From NCBI GenBank assembly GCA_022457155.1, contig JAJGOT010000001.1, positions 1,516,001 to 1,580,000 on the forward strand: 64,000 nucleotides of DNA, written 5' to 3'. A model generated the notes under the pieces. The model saw only the letters and a program-made list of their open reading frames with translations, ran no database searches and was not told where the DNA came from. How positions within the stretch are numbered: the first letter of the stretch is position 1; each line of letters opens with the position of its first letter. Made by a program: the position numbers and the translations under genes. Positions 37,601 to 49,600 of the stretch are shown one piece after another. Source of the DNA: Cladopsammia gracilis (Eukaryota; Cnidaria; Anthozoa; Scleractinia; Dendrophylliidae).

Positions 37601-40600
37601 CGTGAGGAAAGATGTATGTTTACATTCACTTTACACCAAGTGCAAATTTGGTTCAAATTTAGAGGCCCAAATTTGGTACATATTTGCTCAATGTGCAAAC
37701 TTGAGTAAATCCATTTTTTCGTCCAGTGTAATATTGTGTCAATGTTCTCTCCTTTGCCTGATTTGGTTTTTGGTTGTTTAACCGAAACGTTACGAATAAC
37801 TGTTAAAGAAACTAAATAACTTTGTATGTTTCCTTTGCAGCCCGACAGTCTAACTGTTGCCCTGGAGACCACAAATATAATCTTCGTGACCATTTTCGGG
37901 ATTGAAATGATTATAAAATTGCTGGGAGATGGCGTGACTATGTATCTCAGCAACGGGCAAAATGTGTTTGATGGAACAATTGTCATTGTAAGGTACGTGT
38001 AGACCTTATCTTTCCCTATACGTTAAATTTAAATACGTTTGCCATCACTGTGACGTGATAGGAAAACCAGAATCTATAATGACCATTTTCAAATCCAAAT
38101 TGCGGATTTCCAGATTAAACACGAAATTCCAAAGCGGATTTCGAAGCACCAAAATAAAATCCTGATTTCACGCATTTGCTTCTTTAGCGTTTATTGGTAA
38201 ATTCGAAAAAGAAGTTTCAAGAATATTCTCGTGAACAGCGGTTAGTTTTCCGCCGATTATGCGCGCGCATATAACAGACAGCTGCTCACAAATTGTAGAG
38301 TGCCAAAAATCAAAATTCAAGAAAAATCGCAAATTTCATTTTTGTAAAATATTGCAAAACGAATGGTACCATGCAAAAGCACTGCCAAAGAGGTTTTATT
38401 TGAATGGTCACACTATAGTATTTCGTCTGTACTCAATAGTAGGGTTAGACAGATTCTGCTCAAAAATTGTTAAAAAGTTGCTTATAAATTTCCACAAATT
38501 TGCTCAAAAGTTGAATCGAGAAAGTTGCTTTACAAATTTAAAAAGTTGCTTGCTGACATAATCACTCTAATAATATACTTTAACTTCTTCCTTGTTTATT
38601 AATTTCTAAATCGTAAAGTGGCCTCAATGAATTATAAAACACGGCCCAACAAACAAGAGAGATGCTGCTAACATAGCAAATAATACATGTTACCGTCAAA
38701 TTTGAGTGTTTGACCTTCCTTCAAATTCATCCCTTCTACGCAAATTAATGGTAATATGAAAAATGGAAAAAAGTAATCTAATTACAGGAAACCCAGGAAT
38801 ATTAAGACAGAATACCCATTCTGGAAATGGAGTCACATCCGGCACATCCATATTTGGAATCTATCAACACGTGATACCCAACCGATCATAAAAGCAGAGA
38901 TTTTCTTGTGAAATTATAGAGAAAATGTGTTAAAATGTCAATTACTTATGAATTTGATTAAAATAGTGAAAATATGGCAAAAATATGAGAACTTTTAGAA
39001 AAGATGCTGGGAAGTTGCTCACTCTCCGAAAAGTTGGTAGTTTCTTGGTGTTGCGGATGGTGTGATCACCAAATGACGTAAAACAAAAGATTCAAAACAC
39101 ACTGAACAATACCCACACCACAACACAAAAGCTAACCAACAATGGCTTCCGCAACACCAAGAAACACCCGAAAAGTTGCTCATAATCGAAAGAGTTGCTC
39201 AAAATCGTAAAAGTTGCTCAAAAGTTGCCGAGAAGAATTTGTCTAGTCCTAGTCTAAAGACTCAAAAGTTAGAACTATATTACATATTTTCACAATTGAC
39301 TCTGGGAGTGAAAAGGTTGAAAATATTCGAATAAACTCTCTATCCTCTATGTTTTTATTTACAGCGTCTGCGAGATCTTACTCTCCCAAGGAAATTCCGC
39401 CCTTTCCGTTTTTCGCAGCGTCCGACTCCTCCGGATCTTCAAACTGGTCAGACCTGTTCGATACCAGTTACTTGTCGTCGTTAAAACTATGACGAGTGTG
39501 ATGACTTTCTTTGGTCTTCTGTTTTTATTTATATTCGCTTTTGCAATCCTCGGTATGAATTTATTTGGTGGAAAATTTAATTTTCTGAACGCTGAAGGAG
39601 ACCAGGTTACCTCAAGGAGCAATTTTGACAACTTTCTTTGGGCGATGGTATCTGTGTTTCAGGTATGTGATTCCTAATCCTTAAGAACGCAAACTGTTTG
39701 AAGGCTGATCAGTTGGCTGCGAGCCAACCTCGTTCCCAGGGGCTTTTCGGTTTATAAAAAAATGACGGTTTGGACAGCCGCCATATTGAAAACTGAGAAG
39801 ATCCTGGGGACGAGATTGGTCTGCGGAAAGGTCGACGCCACAATAGCTAAATCGAGCCCCAGGTCGAATGATCGACCCGTTAACTACTCAAAACGATCGC
39901 CTCTCTTAGACAGTCAACAGACTCTCTTTAGCGAGGTACTGGGTTACAAAAAATCAGCTGGTGGAATGAACCGAGCGGGGTCTGGAGCCGTGTTCACAGG
40001 CTTGCCTCCTGGCTTTTATTAAAATCCGCATTGTTAGATTGTAGATGCAGTTTTAAATTTGGCGCTAATCCTGGGTTAGCTTACCACTGCTTTGAACAAC
40101 CCGGCCGGGGTTCCTTACTGACATGCGAATTTCTCTTAAAACAGATTCTTACCCAGGAGAATTGGAATCGCGTCATGTATGATGGCATGCGGGCTACAAA
40201 CAAATGGGCGGCACTGTACTTCACGGCCCTAATGGCTGTTGGGTATTACGTGTTGTTCAACCTGCTGGTGGCAATCCTGGTAGAGGGATTCACGAATTCT
40301 GGGGCGGAATCTGGGGTAAGCATGCACAATACACAAATTCACATAATGACGGTATAGCTAGCAATGAGTTCATCGCTGCGCGGAAAAATAAAAGAAGAAA
40401 CACGTAATTGCTCAATTGATGGGGGGTGGGGGGAGGGGGGAGGAAATGGAAACGGCGACTTGCGAGAACAGTCTGGATGAAATTTTTAGATGAAAAAATT
40501 ATTCATATCATCTGAATGCTAACCTGTGCTGAACGATTCCTCTTATCTTCTAGAAACGAAAGTCTCCGCCCAAGGATAATAAAACTTCGGGAAAATCTTT

Positions 40601-43600
40601 TCCTGATCAAACAACAATCAACAAGCCCCATATTTCGATATCCTATTGCGAGTCACACGATCTAGGGACCTGTCGCGGAAGCTATTATCAGGAGGCGATG
40701 CCAAATTTCTGCGGTCACGGAGTGCGTAACTCTTTAGGTATGTAAATAGCCAAATAGTCAAGACAGGGCTAATAGAGGGCTTTTGTCAATTTGTTTTGGT
40801 AAACGTTCAATGGTTGAGTGAGAGGTTGTTATTATTTATCATATAAAAAGCCAAGGTTTTAAAATAGTCACAAAAGCGGGTGCAATCATATTTTTTTAAA
40901 TTTTAATTGTTACACACAGACTCATAAGACAGAAACGCATAAGGGAAATGGTCAAAATTATTGTACTCGGACAAAAACACTGGTGGTCTCTCAAAGTACC
41001 TCCTCCCCTCTCTTCTCTAAAAAAATGGTGTCTTTTTGGAAAAGCCTCCATTCTATCTGGAGTAAAAACTGAGAAAAAATTCACATCTTCCTGTGCAGTT
41101 TTACTGGGATAAATAGATAGATAGCTTCATGTACACATCTTAATTTTTTAGGCTAATATATTTTGTCCATTTGGCTCATCAGATAGGTGGTCTCTTGTGT
41201 AGCCCTACTACGTCGTCGTCGAGTGTGAATTATGACCACTTCCGTAACAAAAACCATGGTTTGAATCTTGAGGTGAAAGGCTTGAGTATAAACTAGGTAA
41301 CAAAAGTGCTATCACTATCTTATCTTATATTTCCAATATTGATTCTGAGCTGATCTCTTGTTACAGGAACAACATTCAAACTGAAGTCCAACTTTACGCC
41401 GAATCTCAATTCAGCAGAGCAGGTACCTACACGAGACAAAAGCAGCAAGCGAATGGATAATTCGTCGCATCAATCAAAAGACGCCGCACTTACATTGCCG
41501 CAACTGAAACGTATGCGACAGGCCTCGATGTCCATTATTCGAAGGACAGGACGAATTCCCCAAAACAAGGACCGCAAATTCTCCGCGTGCAATCCTGCTT
41601 TTGGACTTGGTGAAGATTCAGGAAAAAATGACACTGCTAAAGTAGAAAATTACCATTCGGAACAAGAAGAGGAGTTTTCTCACAAGAGAACCTCTGAAAT
41701 TTCGCAGGAAGTCGTTACCTCTCCTATGACTGAAGTGAGCGACAGTCCTTATCATATTGATAGGGGCCAACGTTTGCGCAAGCTGGGCACGTCATCATCT
41801 CCTGTACCTGTTGGCATAGAATCTTGCCAAGTCCAAGTGCTGTTCGAGAAAAACAATAGTGCTGACCAACAGCGGGAAAGCGATGCTTCGCCGACTAAGG
41901 TAATCTAGAGCATGCAACGGTATCATGGTAGAGCGGTTTTCAATTGAGTGCAGTAAAACCAAAACCAAAGTAATTACTCTGACCAATCACAACAGTCGTA
42001 AACAATCCAATGAACCAATAAGAGCTCGAAGCAATTACATGTCGGCGGCGCCAAGCGCGGGAAAACGCGTGCGAGCAAGTACAGTCACGATTGGTTTTGG
42101 TTTTACTTCTGATTGGTCGAGAACGTAGCGCGAGTTTTTTTAGCCAATCACAAAGCGTAGCAATGCAAAACCAAAGCAATAGACCATTTTACAGTTGTCT
42201 TCTTAGTGTCCTGGCCTTTGAGTGAAAGCGAGGTTGAAGTTGACCTTGTTTTGATACAGACCTTGGAGCTTTTCAGATGTAAATTTAGCTAGTTAGCATG
42301 AGAAAAGCATTATTAACATATGAAAGGCAGAAAGGTTTGTATCAAAGCAAGGTCACCTCCAGCCTCGCTTCCACTAAAAGGCAAGGTCGCCAAGCACACA
42401 ACTGTAAAATGGACTATTGTGTAATTACTTTCGATACTCAATTGAAAAATGCTCTATTTGGAAAGAGTAGTAATTATAATTTTTAGCTCGTGGATACGAG
42501 AAGCTTTGAACGAGTAAAGGTGGTCAGACACGAGGGGTCATGTAGCAGGGACATGTCGCAGCGACATGTAGCAGCGACAAAAATTTGAGTAGTACACACT
42601 GAGGGACATGTAGCAGGGAGTGTAGCGGGGACATGTAGCAGGGAAAAAATCACAGCGCTTGCACACCACATGAAAATGTCGCGGGAACTTGTCTCAGGGA
42701 CATGTTGCAGCGACACGTCCCCTCGTGTGAACTGATACTATCATAATTATGCAATACCAATTTTGGGGACATTTTGTCCCCGCGACATGTCTCACGGAGT
42801 TCAACTTGCTGAACTTCATGGGACACGTCGCGGGGACAAAATGTCCCCAAAATTGGTGTTGAACAATTATGATAGCATCAGTTCACACGAGGGGGCGTGT
42901 CGCTGCAACATGTCCCTGAGACATGTCCCCGCGACATTTTCATGTGGTGTGCAAGCGCTATGATTTTTTCCCTGCTAGGTGTCCCCGCTACAGTCCCTGC
43001 TACATGTCCCTCAGTATGTACTACACAAATTTTTGTCGCTGCTACATGTCGCTGCGACATGTCCCTGCTACATGACCCCTCGTGTCTGACCACCTTTACA
43101 GCAAACGGGGAAGAATATGCAACTTTTGTCTTTATAGGTTCCGATCCGCCTTGCAATTAAGTCACGGCTAGCCAAAATCAACTAAAACACTCTCAAGTGG
43201 GGTTTGGGGCTCACATTTCCCTTTGCATGGATGTTTTCTATTTGTAAAATGTTTAATTCTCTTTTTGTTTTGTTTTGTTTTACTTTTCCGTGTTAAAAGA
43301 TCAGAGAGAAAAATGCTCGGACAATAAGAGAGAGACGACGGGATTGGTCACTGTATCTGTTGTCACCCTCAAACAGGTATGAATGGTATCGATAACAAGC
43401 TGCGAAGACAAATGTTACGTTACATTTTCGCTCAATATAATGGGCATGTACAAGCAAATACACCTGTTAGGCCTGTAGGGCCTGTTGTCACAAACACTGT
43501 TACAGTCTTGCCACTTCTTTTATTGACTGTAACTTAAGAAGAACAGTTCACACGACACGAAATGATTACAATACAATATGATGAATGCGGTAAGTAAATG

Positions 43601-46600
43601 TAAGAAAAACAAAATAAGAAAATGAACCCTCGGTCGTACAAGGGTTGGGGGAGGGGGGGGGGGGGGGTGGGTGGTTGCTACCCCCGTTAAGGTTTTTCTC
43701 CCATATTTTCAAGTCATTTATAATAAGTTTAACACATGCTGTTTTCAGTAGCTGTTTGTTTATCCTTGAGACACATTTTGGTAAAATTTAGCGACAACCG
43801 GTTGCTATGGTAACGAGATATGACGTCATAAGTAACATGTGGTCAAGCCATTTTTGAATAAAAACGCGTGTTTTTTTACTTTTTTCAGTGAAAAAACATA
43901 TAAAATGCTACTCAAAGCATCAAAATGTTTAATTGTATGTTATTTAGCAACTCTAGCAAAGAATATTTGCAATTTCCGCAATTTTCCAAAATGAATTTTG
44001 AATTTTTAGTAAAATCCAAGATGGCGGCCATCTTGGCGGCCATTTTAGATGACGTCACGGACCCCAGCAGCGCCACAACCCATAATTTTTACCTTATCTT
44101 GTAGAGCACATCGCGGGCTATCTATTAGATGGAAAATATTTCCGAAATATTGAAACATCGCGAAAACCAAAGAGGGGTTGCAACACCCCCCCCCCCCCAC
44201 TTGTACCACGGTGGGGGTATAACATTGCGTGTACGTCCGTAAGTTAATAAATATGAACTTATTGCATCACATTTTCCCAGAGCATTTTGTTATGTAATTT
44301 TTTCCTACCAGTTCCAACGCTAGATTCATATACAGTCCAACCTCTCCTTACGGACATCTCCATAATACGGACACCCCTCTACTATGGTTAGTTATCTTGA
44401 TCTTGGTCCTGAAGATACCAAAATTTATACAATCCCTACCTCTATAATACGAACACTTGGGTCTGTACCTTTGGTATCAAAAGGAGGTTTGATCGTACCT
44501 AATAACCCGATCGAGGCCAATAGACCTCTTTAGCTTGTATGTTTTGTTTTCCCAATGTAGATCATGTGGTGTTACCCTAGAGAGCTGTTTCTTTAAATTT
44601 TGTTTTCTTCACGTGCATATATATGCATAATTTATGAAAAGACAAAGGACAAATTCCCTTGAGAACATCACATGACCTACATTGGGAAAACAAAACATAC
44701 AAGCTAAAGAGGTCTATTGAGACTGAATATATAAAAAAGGATAGACAAACAGAGAAAACAGAGCTCGAAGCCATTAGTCCATAAACGTGAAGGCGAGGGT
44801 TATTAAGTGATGTGTTGTTCTTCTTTTCAGGCTTCGTCGTCTTCTAATAGCAGTTTGTGAACACAAGTACTTTGACTACGTGGTTCTCTTTTTCATTTTA
44901 ACAAGCTGCGTGATCCTGGCACTAGAGGAGCCAAACATTCCACCAGATCATAAGGTGACAATTTCTTCCGTTTACTTTCCTTGTCTCTTAGAGTTAGGTC
45001 GAGTGCTGTCTAATTATTAAGGGTGCGTTCCTTTGGGATGATCTGGCTCCGGATCACTGATCCAAAATCACTCGGATCACGAAGCATCAAAGGAACCGAT
45101 GAATCCACTCTAGGATTCATCGGTTCCTTTGTTGCTTCATGATCCGAGTGATCTTGGATCAGTGATCCGGATCCAGATCATCCCAATGGAACGCACCATA
45201 AGTCCATGTGAGGTCCCTCCAGTGAATTCCCCTTGGTTTTCTGTCCAGACCACGTTTTTTTCACTTATTTCACTCTCCCTTAATTCTACTACTTATTGTC
45301 AATTTATGTAAATGAGTATAGAGTACAAATAAAGTTGTTGTTGTTGTTACACATTGAGCTTAGTTTATTACTTTTTTTCTCTTTAGAAACGACAAATAAT
45401 TGACATTTTAATGGTCGTGCTGACCGGGATTTTTAGCCTTGAAATGATGATGAAGGTAATTAGCTAAATGTAAGACGACTAATTTGGTTTGTTTTTTGCT
45501 CATAAAAGCTTCATCAGCTGCTTTATGTTAAATTGATATTGTTAAAGTTATAAAAAGCCAGCTATATGACCTTGCAACTTTTGTTCTAACGGCGGGAAAA
45601 ACAACAGGCTAAGAACACACTGACATTAATCCTATTTCTTACAGATTATTTCATGATTCACTTTAGAAAATCATTCCGGCATTTCCCAAGTACTGATATT
45701 AACTCTCCCTGTCCCGAATATGGACCTTATATTAAAAATTTAATAAGTGTTCTCCATAGTGGTGATATATTTTTATCATTACGGTACCGTTACAGATTGT
45801 CGCTCATGGCTTTGTTATTGGCCCTGGAAGCTATTTAAAGGACGGATGGAATGTTCTAGATGGAAGCCTTGTGCTGATTTCATGGATTGACGTCATCATT
45901 ACATACAGTACTGCTTCTGCACCGGAAGTGCTCGGAGCTCTGAGGGTGTTTCGGGCGCTAAGGACTCTTAGACCATTGAGGTTAGTTTGAGCCGGCCACA
46001 CTGAAGCAGTTGCACATTAATGTACGTATGAAACAAACGTGGGATAAGCTCCTTTCTTTGGTTTGGTAAAAATGGATGGTCTTCAAACTAAGACCATGCA
46101 ATAAGGGTAATTAGAACAAAGACAAGTAGACTACACAATGAATCACGACAGTCAGTACACGCGTTGTGAAATATTGCATTCGTAGCCAATTTGAACCTTA
46201 ATAAAATATAAGTAGTTATAAGACACCTTATAATTAACCACATATTCTTTCAATTTCAATTTTAAATTTAGTCTAGTAAATAATATAAATAAAGTCAAAT
46301 CACTTGAATATTAATTTTTTAATCCCTTTAAAGAGTAAAAAATAAAAATAAAATAACGTCGATAAACTTTTATGTAAACGGTCACGCGTTAGGATTTCGT
46401 ACGCTCGTACATAGACTCAATAATTATTACATATTGATAAGTAACGTAATTACTTTTTTGCCCTTTAAAATTCCGGTTTAATATAGTTTAAGATCATTTA
46501 CATCATCTCTATCAATGTAGGATGATTCGGCGAGCTCCAGGTTTAAAGTTGGTGGTGCAAACTCTCTTGTATTCGTTGAAGCCGATCGGGAACACTGTCC

Positions 46601-49600
46601 TGATAGCAGCTATCTTCTTTGCCATGTTTGCAATACTTGGTGTTCAGGTAAGCTTTTTATCTTCATTGATCTTTCCTCGAAATGCAGATTTAGCCCTCGT
46701 AAGAAATTTTAAAAAATGTACCAGAATCTCGTTATAAGGGCGTGACCCCTTTTTAATTTTACCCCTACAGAGGTTCCAGAAGAAAAGAGTAGCAAGCATT
46801 TTCAAATTTTAATTGGGAATAAAGTTGTTTTTTTTTTGTTAAAGTTCTACTTGTATTGTTGTTAAAATTCTACTAATGCACTGAAATATATAAATAGATG
46901 AATAAATAATTAATTAAATTTAGAAAGCAACTACATATATCACTACCATTTTCTTATCTTGAAAGGCACCACCATAGCTGCAACTGGGATAATTTTAGCA
47001 CCAAACACCCTAAAATACTGAAACCTCATTTCGGTGCGAGCATCTCCGTCAATTTAGCCGATTTAAATTAAACTGAATTAAAAAAAGGTGGTCGGCTAAA
47101 TTTCGATTTGAGAAAAATGGAACCCATTGAATTAAGAGGCTGGCGAATTGCAATCGGCCTACCAAATGAATTGTTGACGAGCCGTAGTTGTTAAAGTGAA
47201 GACCGAACGTCAACCGTCAGCATTTTGCGATTTTAAACTTGCAGATTTTCAAGGGCACCTTTCATTTCTGCGAAGGAAACAATCACGTGAAGGACAAAGA
47301 GGAATGTCTTAATAGCAGTAACGGTCGCTGGGAAAATCACATGTATAATTTTGACAACTTACCAAAGGTAAATAATTATGTGCATATAGAAAGAAAACTT
47401 TAGTCTAACGAGTGTGATCATCCGCTGCGCGTTTGTGTAATTCTGAAGAGAGTTGTTTAATATTCAGTTTGTTAACAATGAATGACGTTTCGACAAAAAA
47501 AAACGCACACAACAAACGACTTATCAACCACATCAACAGAACAGACAAACAATGGACAAAAACCACTTACATATCATTTTGACTGATAATAGACCGACGA
47601 TAGGTGCATTAGAAATACATGGACCGAAACGGGCCTATCACTGACTTGAGTCTCAACAGCCAATAACATCACGGACTACCTACCTACCTACCTACCTACC
47701 TACCTTCCTACCTACCTACCTACCTACCTACCTACCTACCTACCTACCTACCTACCTTCCCACCTACCTACCTACCTACCTTCCTACCTTCCTTCCTACC
47801 TACCTTCCTACCTTCCTACCTACCTACCTACCTTCCTACCTACCTACCTACCTACCTACCTACCTACCTACCTACCTACCTTCCTTCCTTCCTACCTACC
47901 TACCTACCTACTTACCTACCCTCCTACCTACCTACCTACCTACCTACCTACCTACCTTCCTACCTACCTACCTACCTACCTACCTACCTTCCTACCTACC
48001 TTCCTACCTACCTACCTACCTACCTACCTTCCTTCCTTCCTACCTACCTTCCCACCTACCTACCTACCTACCTTCCCACCTACCTACCTACCTACCTACC
48101 TACCTACCTACCTACCTACCTTCCTTCCTACCTACCTACCTTCCTACCTACCTACCTACCTTCCCACCTACCTACCTACCTACCTTCCTACCTACCTTCC
48201 TTCCTACCTACCTACCTACCTTCCTTCCTACCTACTTACCTTCCCACCTACCTACCTACCTTCCTTCCTACCTTTCTACCTACCTACCTTCCTACCTACC
48301 TACCTACCTACCTTCCTACCTACCTTCCTTCCTACCTACCTACCTACCTACCTTCCCACCTACCTACCTACCTACCTACCTTCCTTCCTACCTTCCCACC
48401 TACCTACCTTCCTACCTACCTACCTACCTAACTTCCTTCGTACCTACCTACCTACCTACCTACCTACCTATCCACCTACCTACCTACCTACCTACCTTCC
48501 TACCTACCTACCTACCTACCTACCTACCTACCTTCCTTCCTTCCTACCTTCCCACCTACCTACCTACCTACCTTCCCACCTACCTACCTACCTACCTTCC
48601 TTCCTTCCTACCTACCTACCTACCTACCTTCCTACCTTCCTTCCTACCTACCTTCCTTCCTTCCTACCTACCTACCTACCTACCTACCTACCTACCTACC
48701 TACCTACCTACCTACCTTCCTTCCTACCTACCTTCCTTCCCACCTACCTACCTACCTACCTTCCCACCTACCTACCTACCTACCTTCCCACCTACCTACC
48801 TACCTACCTTCCCACCTACCTACCTACCTACCTTCCTTCCTTCCTACCTACCTACCTACCTACCTACCTACCTACCTTCCTTCCTACCTACCTTCCTTCC
48901 CACCTACCTACCTACCTACCTTCCCACCTACCTACCTACCTTCCTACCTACCTACCTACCTTCCCACCTACCTACCTACCTACCTACCTACCTTCCTTCC
49001 TACCTACCTTCCTACCTTCCTTCCTACCTTCCCACCTACCCTCCTACCAACCTACCTACCTACCTACGTTCCTTCCTACCTACCTACCTGCCTTCCCACC
49101 TACCTACCTTCCTACCTACCTACCTACCTACCCACCTACCTACCTACCTACCTACCTTCCTACCTACCTACCTTCCCACCTACCTACCTACCTACCTTCC
49201 TACCTACCTACCTACCTACCCTCCTACCTACCTACCTAACTTCCTACCTACCTACCTACCTACCTACCTACTAACATTAAATATGATTTATTCAACTCAA
49301 GCTAACTCAGAGATCTACAGTATCTCCGAAAAGCACTGCAATGCTACAACTTCATAGAATTATTATTTTTTTAAATTTTATTCTTATTACTGATTTTAGA
49401 GCAGTTTTCAATTGAGTGTGGTAAAACCAAAACCAAAGTAATTACTCTGACTAATCACAGCAGTCGTAAACAATCCAATGAACCAATCAGAGCTCGAAGC
49501 AATTACATGTCGGCGGCGCCACGCGCGGGAAAACGCGTGCGAGTAAGTTACGATTGGTTTTGGTTTTACTTCTGATTGGTCGAGAAAGTGGCGCGAGATT

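Larger units (their letters stand above)
40554..43376 (+). other. CaV3 exons 11-13: II-III linker
   Basis: Exons 40554-40737, 41367-41899 and 43300-43376 encode a linker of about 260 residues between IIS6 and IIIS1. It is rich in Ser, Lys and Glu with little predicted structure. It includes a Cys/Tyr-containing stretch ([20 protein letters not shown]) and ends with [13 protein letters not shown], which matches the SWSLYLFPP segment just before IIIS1 in vertebrate CaV3. Exon 13 has an unusual purine-rich acceptor context (GTTAAAAG), but the downstream match fixes it. Confidence 0.88.

Noticed and set aside
47675..49271. CRISPR-like or minisatellite-coded array
   Set aside because: Units are four bases with no spacers; it is a simple tetranucleotide satellite in a eukaryotic intron.
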